Assembly (NCBI GenBank): GCA_003669585.1
Contig: QWOQ01000017.1
Coordinates: 310,001-374,000 of the forward strand
Length of the DNA: 64,000 nucleotides
Direction: 5' to 3'
DNA from: Planctomycetota bacterium
Lineage (GTDB): Bacteria > Planctomycetota > Planctomycetia > Pirellulales > UBA1268
In this document: positions 27,520-37,100 of the stretch, piece by piece
Position numbering within the stretch: the stretch's first letter is position 1
Layout: each line of letters begins with the position of its first letter
The notes under the pieces: generated by a model
Told to the model about the DNA's origin: nothing
Database searches by the model: none
The model's input: only the letters and a program-made list of their open reading frames with translations
Made by a program: the position numbers and the translations under genes

Positions 27520-28827
27520 TTATTGAAGAGGCGACGCGATGCACCAGAGATGATCTCTGCCTCGCAAGAATATCTGTCCATCGACGCAGGCTGGCGTAGC
27601 AACAATCATTTCATCCATGACGTTTCGAGCGAGTACTTTGAATTCGTCACCCTCTTCCAACACAAACGTTACGCCATCTTCCCTCGTCAGCAAAATTTTC
27701 CCGTCAACGATAATCGGCGACGCACTATAAGCACTCCGATTTTTTTCGAGTTCACCCGTCCAGATTGTTTTCCCGGTCTTGGCTGCTAAGCACGCGACCG
27801 TTCCCTTGTCGGTGCACAAAAGAACGCGTCCGTTGACTGCTGCAGGTGTCGGAACATCCGCGCCGAGATCTTTTCGTTCCCATGCCAGATGACTTTGTGT
27901 GACGTCACCCGATCCTCCGAGCGTGACACCCGTGAGTGTTTCTCCTCGGGCATACGGCGCGATCACGATGCCATCCGAAATGACTGGCGAGGCAATAGAA
28001 CGAAAATATTTATGCCCTGTCGGATTCAAACCGCCAACGCGCCACAGTTCGTCACCCGTTGAGCTATCGTGGGCCGTCACGTGATCGGCACCAAGCACAA
28101 CGAGCGTTTCGCCGATACCGCTTGCGGCCGGAATCACAACGGGTGTTGAATAACTCTGCGCCGCTTCTTCGGGAGCGCCGAGATTTCGATCATGTTTCCA
28201 GAGCATTCGGCCGTCGAGTTTATCGAAGGCGACGAGATAGCTCGGCCCGGTTTGCATCACCGCCACGACCAAAGCGTGTGACGAGAGTACCGGAGACGTT
28301 CCAAGATCCCACCAAAGCGTGTCCTCGCCAAATCGCTGTTGCAAATTGATTTCCCAGATCACGTTGCCCTGCATGTTGAGACAGCAGAGTTCGCCGCTCT
28401 TGAAGTAAAGATAGATGTGGGTGCCGTCGGTCACCGGCGAGGGATTTGAGCCGGTGGCTTTGGCATGCTTCCCAGAACGTTCGCTGCCGAGTTCTTTGCG
28501 CCACAGCTCTTGGCCCGCGCGATCAAAACAAACCACGGCGTTCTTGCCGGCAATCGAACAGGTCACGATAATGCGATCTTCCCAGACAGCAGGCGAACTT
28601 GCACCAGGTCCCGGAAGCTGTACTTGCCAGAGAATATTTTTATTCGGGCCCCACTCCGCTGGATACCCTTTGCCAGCCGCCACGCCATCGAGCGACGGGC
28701 CTCTCCAGTTAGGCCAGTTGTCGGCTCGCGCAGCGACGACACTGATCGCACCGGCGACCATGATCACAGCCAGGCTTTGGATCGCTTGCCTGAGACGCGT
28801 TTGAATGCTTGCACTCTTTTTTTTCAT
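27520..28827 (-). CDS. Exported PQQ-like beta-propeller repeat protein
   Basis: A 435-residue exported protein. The signal sequence after KKKSASIQTRL leads into NWPNWRGPSLDGVAAGKGYP, the hallmark start of this planctomycete propeller family. Blades follow with VVCFDRAGQELWRKELG, LVAFDKLDGRMLWKHDRN, VTAHDSSTGDELWRVGG and VACLAAKTGKTIWTGEL, a typical quinoprotein-like eight-blade pattern, and the end is HLWCIASP. No catalytic PQQ-dehydrogenase residues could be recognised. The ATG at 28827 was chosen over an in-frame start 24 bases upstream because it opens the basic n-region of the signal peptide. It is co-directional with a sulfatase 45 bp upstream and with ThuA 41 bp downstream. Confidence 0.86.
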   Translation of the reverse strand: MKKKSASIQTRLRQAIQSLAVIMVAGAISVVAARADNWPNWRGPSLDGVAAGKGYPAEWGPNKNILWQVQLPGPGASSPAVWEDRIIVTCSIAGKNAVVCFDRAGQELWRKELGSERSGKHAKATGSNPSPVTDGTHIYLYFKSGELCCLNMQGNVIWEINLQQRFGEDTLWWDLGTSPVLSSHALVVAVMQTGPSYLVAFDKLDGRMLWKHDRNLGAPEEAAQSYSTPVVIPAASGIGETLVVLGADHVTAHDSSTGDELWRVGGLNPTGHKYFRSIASPVISDGIVIAPYARGETLTGVTLGGSGDVTQSHLAWERKDLGADVPTPAAVNGRVLLCTDKGTVACLAAKTGKTIWTGELEKNRSAYSASPIIVDGKILLTREDGVTFVLEEGDEFKVLARNVMDEMIVATPACVDGQIFLRGRDHLWCIASPLQ

Positions 28828-28872
28828 GGTACAGATCTCTCTGGGGTTCACACATCTTTTGCGAGAGTCTAT

Positions 28873-30291
28873 TCACGGCTTCCACCACGCGTCGAGCCTC
28901 TTGCGTAGGTCGCTCACCAGATCGGGATGGGAGACTGCACAATTTTCTTTTTCCTCGGGATCGGCAGCGATATTGTAGAGCTCGACAACGGCGTTTTCGA
29001 ATTTTTCCAGAGAGCTCGGATCAACGAGTCTCGCTTCCCATCGCTTCGCCGCCGACTGGTGAACGTTGCCATCCGCGGTTGCCGGCACAATCAGCTTCCA
29101 CTGTCCGCGCACCATCCACCGCCACATGAGATTTTCTTCTGGGTGTTCAAGGTCGATCGCGGTATGCGTAAAGCACTCGCCGAAAATTTCTTCTCTCGCA
29201 GTCACCTTGGATTCGTCAAGGAGATTCACGCCCATGAGCGACGGCGGCGGCGAAATCCCGCAGGCGGCCAAGATCGTTGGCGCAAGATCGATCGAACTCA
29301 CATGTGCCTCACTTCTTCCAGCAGTGATCGTGCCGGGTTGACGCAGCATGATCGGTGTGCGAAGTCCGCCGTCATACGGAGAGAGTTTTGATCGAGGGGC
29401 GAACCCCGGCTTGTCCATGCTTTGAATCCATCCATTGTCCGTCACGTACACCACGAGGGTTTCCTTGGACAGATTTTCACGGTCGAGAAAATCGAGCAGA
29501 TCTCCAACGGTGCGATCGAACCGCTCGATATTTCCCCAATACCGCGCGATGTGTTTACTCTGAGTGCACTGTGCGTAGTGTTCAACAATGTCCGGCGAGG
29601 GATCGTGTGGATCGTGCGGCAGCATCGGTGCATACCAGACCAGAAATGGTTTGGCATCGTTGCGACAGTGACTGACAAAATCATAAATCGGCTGCATCGA
29701 TGTGCGACCAATGGAAAGGCCCTCGTCGCCGTGACGGTCTCCTCGAGTCATTCCTTGAGTAAATCCTCCTCTTCGAAAATGACCTTGCCACCACTTCCCA
29801 GTCTGAAAACTTTCGTAACCGGATTGTGCGAGCATCGCGGGCAGTGTGGGCGTCTGCTCAAGATGAACGTTCATGCGTTCGCGTCCGTCGATAAATAAAC
29901 GCCTGCCATCGGGTGTATTGCGACCAACTCCACGCTGTTCTGGAGGATCATTACACGTGATCAGGTGTTGATGCGGATATCGTCCGGTGATAATTGTTGC
30001 CAGACTCGGACAGCAAAGACTGCTCGTCACATATCCTCTTGGAAACAGACGGCTTTCTCGTGCGAGGCGATCGAGGTGCGGGGTTCGCACATGCTCATGT
30101 CCCATAAAACCGTAGTCGGCCCAGTGATGATCGTCCGAGACAATAAGGAGAACGTTTGTCTGTTTTGCTGCGACGAGTTCCGGCTGAAGCGTCACCAGCG
30201 TCGCCGCAACAATCTGCACACAATGCCAAAGAACCGTCGCGCTGCTTGTAGCTCTCAAAAAACTGCTCCCACGTTTCAGATCCTTACTCAC
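28873..30291 (-). CDS. Sulfatase-family protein with altered signature (CCPSL)
   Basis: A 472-residue exported member of the sulfatase family. NVLLIVSDDHHWADYGFMGH supplies the metal-binding Asp pair and VVYVTDNGWIQ the later Asp-Asn. At the formylglycine site the sequence is SLCCPSLATIITGRYPHQH: residues 93-97 are C-C-P-S-L, so the Arg of the C-x-P-x-R signature is replaced by Leu. The other sulfatases in this window (6849 and 51219) have the standard Arg. The start codon used is GTG at 30291 without an obvious ribosome site; a TTG eleven codons later with GGGAGC upstream is possible. It heads the run leading to the beta-propeller, ThuA and epimerase genes. Activity is uncertain because of the changed signature. 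Confidence 0.85.
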   Translation of the reverse strand: MSKDLKRGSSFLRATSSATVLWHCVQIVAATLVTLQPELVAAKQTNVLLIVSDDHHWADYGFMGHEHVRTPHLDRLARESRLFPRGYVTSSLCCPSLATIITGRYPHQHLITCNDPPEQRGVGRNTPDGRRLFIDGRERMNVHLEQTPTLPAMLAQSGYESFQTGKWWQGHFRRGGFTQGMTRGDRHGDEGLSIGRTSMQPIYDFVSHCRNDAKPFLVWYAPMLPHDPHDPSPDIVEHYAQCTQSKHIARYWGNIERFDRTVGDLLDFLDRENLSKETLVVYVTDNGWIQSMDKPGFAPRSKLSPYDGGLRTPIMLRQPGTITAGRSEAHVSSIDLAPTILAACGISPPPSLMGVNLLDESKVTAREEIFGECFTHTAIDLEHPEENLMWRWMVRGQWKLIVPATADGNVHQSAAKRWEARLVDPSSLEKFENAVVELYNIAADPEEKENCAVSHPDLVSDLRKRLDAWWKP

Positions 30292-30487
30292 GATGACTGT
30301 TTTAGACGACTTTCAGAAAAGCGAACAATTTTTTCGAGTGTTAGACTTGCCTGCAGAGGAATGAAAACCACAATCTACTATGAGATACAGAGGCACTCCA
30401 GAGGCGGTCTCCTTCGGTTCGTGTACAGACGCCCCTGGTCGTTGCTCGATTTTTTCCAATCCACCTTTTCTCCTTGGAGAGCTTTTT

Positions 30488-33268
30488 GTGACGATGCTTT
30501 CAACAGATTACAGACGATTGCTGGGCGGCTTTTTTCTTTTGTTGCCGGTGGCCGTTGCTGGTGTCATGTTCCAGGTTCACGCGGACCAACCGCCGAAAAT
30601 CTATTCGCAATCAGCAGAGAGAATGTCTGTTGAGGCACCCATCGATGCGGCTTTTGAAAAATCTGCTCTCCCACAACTTGCTGATTCATTCCGAGTGCCA
30701 ACGGGCTTCCAGGTTGAGCGACTTTTTACAGTTCCGCAGGATGAGCTCGGTTCGTGGGTTTCTCTGGCGATCGACAGCAAGGGGCGATTGATTACCAGCG
30801 ATCAAGGAGAGAAGGGGCTCATGCGCATCACACCGGCGCCTTTCGACGGTTCAAGACCGACACTGGTCGAAAAAATTCCGCTGGCCATCACCGGTGCCCA
30901 AGGAATCCTCTGGGCATTCGATTCGCTTTATGTCGTGTGCAATGGTGGGCCTGGCAGCGGCCTCTATCGACTCCGCGATACCAACGGTGATGACACACTT
31001 GATTCAATAGAAAAGCTGATCGCGATTCCCGGTGGCGGCGAACATGGTCCACACAATATTGTGCTCAGCCCGGATGGAAAAAAATTGTTTGTGATCGCGG
31101 GCAATCACACCAAGCTCCCCTTCGACGTAAAAGAACTCACGCCGACGCAAACCATGGGCGGTGCACGACAAAATCAAAGACGGGTTTCACTCTCAGAAGG
31201 TGCCAGCAGTCGACTCCCGGCGAATTGGGATGAAGACTTACTGACGCCGCGAATGTGGGATGCCAACGGTCATGCCACAGGCATTCTTGCGCCTGGTGGC
31301 TGGGTTGCGAGTACCGATCCCGATGGAAAAACGTGGGACGTTTGGTCGACTGGCTATCGCAACCCCTACGACTTTGCGTTCAATGCCGACGGCGAGATGT
31401 TTGTGTACGACGCCGATATGGAATGGGACGTTGGCGCACCTTGGTATCGTCCGACGCGGGTGAACCACGCGACGAGTGGGAGTGAACTCGGCTGGCGAAG
31501 TGGCAGTGGAAAGTGGCCGAAGTCATTCCCCGACTCAACGCCGCCTCTGGTTGAGATCGGTCCTGGCTCTCCAGTCGGCGTCACGTTTGGATACGGTGCA
31601 AAGTTTCCGGCCGAGTACCAGAAGGCTCTTTTTGTTCTCGACTGGACGTTCGGCACGATCTGGGCAATTCACACCACGCCCGATGGATCAAGTTACAGCG
31701 GAATCAAGGAGGATTTTCTTTCTCGCACTCCGTTGCCTCTGACCGATGCGATCGTGGCCCCTGATGGCGCGCTCTATTTCACAGTCGGTGGTCGCGGCAC
31801 GCAGTCAGAGTTGTATCGCGTGACTTACTCTGGCACAGAATCCACTGCGCGGGTCGATGCGAAAGAGCCTCGCGGTGCACAGGAACGATTGCTCCGACAG
31901 TCACTCGAGGCGAATCACATGCCTGCCGCAGACCCCCGCAAGGCGGTTGAACAATTGCTCAAGCATCTGGGCCATCAAGATCGTTTTATTCGGTATGCGG
32001 CACGAGTTGCGATCGAACATCAACCGCTTGAATTGTGGGTCGATCAATCGCTGTCGCTGAAAGATCCGCTCGCGCTGATCAATGCATCGGTTGCCGTTGC
32101 TCGACAAGCCGAGCCAAAGGTGTTGCCAAACGTGCTCGACGCCTTGAAGCGAATCGATTACGAGTCACTCGACACGGCTGGCCGAAGAGAACTTGCACGG
32201 GCCTATGAACTTTCGTTTATTCGCCTCGGCATGCCTGACGATGTCAGGCGCATGGCAATTATCGATCACTATTTTTCGAAGTTTCCTACCGGTGATGACG
32301 GTGTTGATCGAGAACTTGCTGCGATTCTTGTACACCTGAAAGCGCCCGGAATTGTAACCACCCTCTGCGGCATGCTTTCAGCGAGCGTCAAGGGCGTTGC
32401 CTCTACAAATCTCGGTGATGACGAAGCTTTGATGACTGCCTACGCCGCGCGCAACAGCAATTTTGGTGGCGCGATCAAGGAGTATCTCTTACATCGAGGC
32501 GATTTACAGCAAATCCACTACGCCTATGTTTTGCGCAGTGCAAAAGAAGGCTGGACTTCAGCCGATCGCAAAGCTTACTTCGCGTGGTTCGAACGCGCAA
32601 ACGCATGGGCGGGTGGCAATAGCTTTCGGAAGTTTCTCTCGAATATTCAAAAAGAGAGTCTCGATGGTCTTCCGGAAAAGGAAAGGGCCGATGCGATCGC
32701 GATGATGGACAAAAAAACAATTACTCCGGTCGCGTTACCAAAGCCCGAAGGGCCTGGGCGGATATGGACGGTTGAAGAGATTGTTTCCAAAACAGCAGAC
32801 GTGACATCTCGCGGCGCCAGAAACTTCGAACGTGGCAAGCGCGCGTTTGCTGCCGCACGCTGCGCGGTCTGTCATCGTTTCGGTGATGACGGTGGCGCAA
32901 CAGGACCTGATCTCACGCAAGCCGCCGGACGATTCTCGGTGAAAGATATGGCGGAGGCGCTTCTTCATCCGAGCAAAGTGGTTTCGGATCAATACAAGGC
33001 GAGCATTGTGACAACTTCTGACGGGAAGGCTTTCACCGGACGAATCGTTTCCGACTCGGGCACGAAGATTATCGTGGTGACTGATCCTGAGGATGCGTCA
33101 AAGTTCGTCGAGATTGAACGGTCCAATATCGAAGAAATCATTGCCTCCACTGAATCCCTCATGCCCAAAGGACTGCTCGACGCATTGAATGAATCGGAGG
33201 TGCTCGACCTGATGGCCTACACGCTTTCTCGCAATAATCCGTCGGCGCAAGCGTTTCAAAAACCGTAA
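30488..33268 (+). CDS. Exported PVC-type glucose/sorbosone-dehydrogenase-like propeller fused to cytochrome c
   Basis: About 926 residues. After a signal peptide (LLGGFFLLLPVAVAGVMF) a beta-propeller follows with FRVPTGFQVERLF, WVSLAIDSKGRLITSDQGEKG, GGGEHGPHNIVLSPDGKKLF and STGYRNPYDFAFNADGEMFV. This is the pattern of soluble glucose/sorbosone dehydrogenase-like domains. Helical repeats, probably HEAT-like, fill the middle, and a cytochrome c domain closes the protein (CAVCH at about 792-796, then GPDLTQAAGRF and ESLMPKGLLDAL). The layout suggests periplasmic sugar oxidation with electrons passed to the heme domain. GTG at 30488 has GGAG eight bases upstream; an ATG two codons later is the alternative. 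It is divergent from the sulfatase at 28873 and stands alone on its strand. Confidence 0.85.
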   Translation: MTMLSTDYRRLLGGFFLLLPVAVAGVMFQVHADQPPKIYSQSAERMSVEAPIDAAFEKSALPQLADSFRVPTGFQVERLFTVPQDELGSWVSLAIDSKGRLITSDQGEKGLMRITPAPFDGSRPTLVEKIPLAITGAQGILWAFDSLYVVCNGGPGSGLYRLRDTNGDDTLDSIEKLIAIPGGGEHGPHNIVLSPDGKKLFVIAGNHTKLPFDVKELTPTQTMGGARQNQRRVSLSEGASSRLPANWDEDLLTPRMWDANGHATGILAPGGWVASTDPDGKTWDVWSTGYRNPYDFAFNADGEMFVYDADMEWDVGAPWYRPTRVNHATSGSELGWRSGSGKWPKSFPDSTPPLVEIGPGSPVGVTFGYGAKFPAEYQKALFVLDWTFGTIWAIHTTPDGSSYSGIKEDFLSRTPLPLTDAIVAPDGALYFTVGGRGTQSELYRVTYSGTESTARVDAKEPRGAQERLLRQSLEANHMPAADPRKAVEQLLKHLGHQDRFIRYAARVAIEHQPLELWVDQSLSLKDPLALINASVAVARQAEPKVLPNVLDALKRIDYESLDTAGRRELARAYELSFIRLGMPDDVRRMAIIDHYFSKFPTGDDGVDRELAAILVHLKAPGIVTTLCGMLSASVKGVASTNLGDDEALMTAYAARNSNFGGAIKEYLLHRGDLQQIHYAYVLRSAKEGWTSADRKAYFAWFERANAWAGGNSFRKFLSNIQKESLDGLPEKERADAIAMMDKKTITPVALPKPEGPGRIWTVEEIVSKTADVTSRGARNFERGKRAFAAARCAVCHRFGDDGGATGPDLTQAAGRFSVKDMAEALLHPSKVVSDQYKASIVTTSDGKAFTGRIVSDSGTKIIVVTDPEDASKFVEIERSNIEEIIASTESLMPKGLLDALNESEVLDLMAYTLSRNNPSAQAFQKP

Positions 33269-33280
33269 GGCGACCCGGTA

Positions 33281-33898
33281 TCAAAAGCTGGATTTGCAGC
33301 TCGAGAGTTCCTTTGCCACGGCCTGACGCATTGCTTCAATACTTTCGCGCGCAAACCGGCTCTGCATTGACTTTGCCACGGGAGTAACGAGTCGTACCAG
33401 TGGGTGGCGAAATTTGGAAAAAGCCCGCACGTCATACCAGACTCGACCGGCTGTATCGAATTCAATCATAAATCGCTCTTCACCACTGGCCATATGACCA
33501 GGGAGCGTGCCGAAGGCATATCCGTAGCGAGACCCACCTTCTGAATCGTGACTGTTAAAATGCGCAATGATTCGACAAGGGTTCACCCAGTCAATGCCGA
33601 ATGCTCTGGCCACAATCAGAATCGTTGAACCTATCGTGGCAGGCCCGTTTTGAGGATGAACCGAAATCCACTTTGAAGGAAACTGTTCCCAGCAATCCAA
33701 GGCCCTGCATGCTGACCGTCGCACATCCTCACCGACTCCAAGCTGGGTCCTGAAATGTGTTCGTCGATACCCGCGCGGAGTTTCGAGACGATCGGCGCCG
33801 CCGATGAGGTCGTATGGATATGTGAAAGGAAGCGTTGACTGACGCGTTCGAGTTTTCTCAAGCGAGTCCGCTGTGCTTCGCATTGGCCACAGTTTCAC
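33281..33898 (-). CDS. DUF1990 family protein
   Basis: A 205-residue protein matching DUF1990 (UPF0548). The hallmark is YGYAFGTLPGHMASGEERFM, followed by EFDTAGRVWYDVRAFSKFRH and SRFARESIEAMRQAV. No signal peptide or membrane segment is evident, so a cytoplasmic location is likely. The function of the family is unknown; it has a START/Bet v1-like fold and is often fused to or near lipid-related genes in other bacteria. The start may be the GTG at 33898 or an ATG at 33883. It converges with the propeller/cytochrome gene, the two stops lying 12 bp apart. Confidence 0.85.
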   Translation of the reverse strand: MKLWPMRSTADSLEKTRTRQSTLPFTYPYDLIGGADRLETPRGYRRTHFRTQLGVGEDVRRSACRALDCWEQFPSKWISVHPQNGPATIGSTILIVARAFGIDWVNPCRIIAHFNSHDSEGGSRYGYAFGTLPGHMASGEERFMIEFDTAGRVWYDVRAFSKFRHPLVRLVTPVAKSMQSRFARESIEAMRQAVAKELSSCKSSF

Positions 33899-34102
33899 TG
33901 TCGCACTCTACTGATGATGACATGGAAGACCTACCATGAACGGGCGCATTGATCCGGTTTCAATGGCAACCTTCAATGCTAGGCTTTGGCAACATTTCGG
34001 CCAGTCCTTTTTTGCGTTCTGTACGTTTTCTCTCCTCGCACAAAACGTCTGTGTGATCGCGTTGCACTGCGCTCAAACAACAATGTGGCGCGAGCCAACG
34101 TG

Positions 34103-37100
34103 TCAGAGTGTTTCCACGGTAATCGCCATAACGATCGGCGCCGTATCGTCCGGGCCTTTGAGAAGTTCGACTTCCCGAATGACATCCGTTCGGCCTGGAT
34201 GCAGTCGGATCGAACGGATCTGTCTGCCGTTTAGATCAAAGGCAAACATGCTTTTGGGAACGTCGATTCGGCGAACGTAGTCGGCCATGTGTTCGCCATT
34301 TTCAAGCGGCAAGTCTTCTGTTTCTCCATTGGCATAATGCAGACGAACAATCAGAGAGACCGAGCCTTTGGCCGTTGCCGGAAAACCCCATCCCGACACT
34401 CCACCGAGCAAGTAAATTGCCCGCGTCGCAGTGCCCAGGGGCATCTTGACCGATCGGGGCATCTTCGGTGGTAGAGAGCCCAGCGGTCCGTGGAGCATGA
34501 TGATATTGGGAACGCTTTGTCCCTTCGGATCGACAAGGGTGAACGGAACACCTTCAAAGATTTTTGGGCTCCAATCGTCGAAGACAAGTCGCTCGGCCAT
34601 ATTCTCCGTTGAATAAAACAGCCCCTTGGTGCTCACGGCCGTTGCCACTTTGTCGAGAACCAGAGGAACAAATTGTCCCTTGGCGGTAAGAAACGCCAAG
34701 AGATCTACAAAGCCTTCGACCGGTATCAGCTTTTCAAAACCTTCCGGCATGAGTGATTTTGACGAGGGCTGGAGCAGATCTATTTCTTCCCGTTGGATCG
34801 CGTGTCTTTTTCCTTCGGCATCGACGATTTCGATGGCCGTGCGACTTTCGCTGGCAAGCAGTCCCGTAACCACTCGACCGTCTTGGGTACTGGCGGTATA
34901 GGCACGAAAGTTTCCTTCAACATTTCGATTGGGATCGAGAATATGGGTGAGCAGTTCATTTCTCGGATGGACCGCCGTTCCGGTCAGGTCGGGGCCCACC
35001 TTTCCGCCAACTCCAGAATGCGTGTGGCATTTTCCACACTGCGCAGCGTAGAGCACCTTGCCTTTGATTGCGTCTCCGCCGAATGACACTTTTTCAAGCA
35101 ACTCGTCGATCACTTTTTGACGATCAGGGTTCGGAAGGCTTCCTCCCTTGGCAAGAATTTTTTTTGCCTGATCGCGCACTTCACGATCGGGATGTTCGGC
35201 CAGACGATTTCGCTCGACCAGTGGAATGTCCTCGAGGCGGGTTTTTCCGTTTTTGAGTCGATCCACAAGCACTGCTGCAAATTGACGATTGGCAAGAATG
35301 GCCCGTACCGCCGCCTCTCGCACCGAAGGAGTGAACTCAACAGCGCGGTCAAGAATCGCATCCGCGGCCCCCGGGGCATTCGACTTGGCTGCCGCCGCGA
35401 CAAGGGCCGATGCAAACTCCGGATTTGATCGCGCATCGACTCTGAGAAGCACTTCGGTAACAGCCGCTGGATCGGACGGCCGCAGCGCGATGAGTTGTTC
35501 GGCTGCCGTACGACGATCAATTTCCGGGACATCTTTGCGGTCGAGTTGTGAGAGAAACGTCTGACTGATTTTTTTGATATGAGCTTCGAGTATTTTGCTG
35601 CCGCATCGCTGTACGAGCGTGACAAGTTGTCCCTGACCAACTGGATCGAGCCGCTCAACGATTGTGGCAATCGCCTTCTCAGTCGATTCTCCAAATTCAG
35701 CATTTTTCCCAAGCGGCCATCCTTTGGCGAACCCGGCAAGGGCCGAAGACGCCGCCGAAGGATTGACGCTGACACATGTTTCAATTGTCTTTTTGAGCAT
35801 GTCTGCATCGCCGCCTCGAGCCACATGTTCGCTGACCCGTTCGATGAGCGCGATGCGAAGAGGACTGATCACTTCTGAATTTTTTCCCGCGAGCAACTCG
35901 GGGAGCACTCCTTCTGCCTGCACGGCGGCGGCACTCGTTGCGGCATCGGATAAGACCGAATCAGAAACGGTGCGCGCATCTGCGAGCATACCGCTGACCA
36001 TCCTCGCCGCATCGTCCGAGACCGGCATTTCTCCGAGACACTCGAGCACGGCGAGCCGTACCAAGGCGTGCGAATCGGATCCGACAGACGCATTTTGAAT
36101 TGCCGCAAGTGTTTGAAGATTTCTCGGCAGGACAGCGATCGCATTCATTCGTACGCCCACAGAATCATGCGTCATCGCTGCATGCACTGCGGCAAGGGCA
36201 TCTGCATCTGCATGTTCGTCGAGCAATCCCAAGAGCTTCATCACCCACATCGCATGAATCGCGGGAGCATTGAGTCCGATCGCGTCGACGCTGTCGTCTT
36301 CGACCAGTGACACAAGACTCGCAGCGATGTCACGACCACCATCCGGCCGCGATGCACCGCGCTCGATCAAGAGCCTGGCTGCCTTGCTTCGCCAGAAAAG
36401 ATTGTCGCTGGCCAACGCCGACAGCATATCGACCGTTGAATGACTCTCGATCTTTTGCCGCGAATTGCCAGAGGCTTCTTTCTGCGTCTGTTCATAGACT
36501 ATTCGCCAGATGCGCCCGTGCGTCTTGTCGCGAAGAGGAGTGACGTACGCGCCGCGTTTGCCGGTTTCAAATCCAGCTGGCGTTGGATTGTGCTGGACAA
36601 TGTAGTTGTACCAGTCGATCACCCAGACACTGCCGTCGGGTCCTATTTCGGCCGCGATGGGGGCTGTCCATTCATCGTCGCTGGCAACGAGATTAAAACC
36701 CATGCGGCTGGAAAACGACGCGCCCTGAGGACTGAGTTCGAACGTAGCGACGATGTGTCCGGTGGGTTCTGTCACAAAGGCCGTTCGATTCCAATACTCT
36801 TTGGGATACGCGCGAGCGGTATAGAGCCTGTGTCCGGCGGCCGCTGTAAAGCGACCGTGATGATCGACCTGACGAATTTTTGCGAAACCATTGCCTGCTG
36901 GTGCGAGCTCCATCTGCGGGGTACCGGCAATGCCGCCAAGAGTGGTTGCGCTCCAGCCCTTCACACGTTCATACACTCGATTGGCAAGCGGCATGTATTC
37001 GCTCGGATTGCCGTTGGCGGTGGAACCAAAGAGCAGTCCTTCCTCAGAGAAACCAAGGCCCCACGAATTATTATTGGTGCTACGCAAAAACTCGAGTTTC

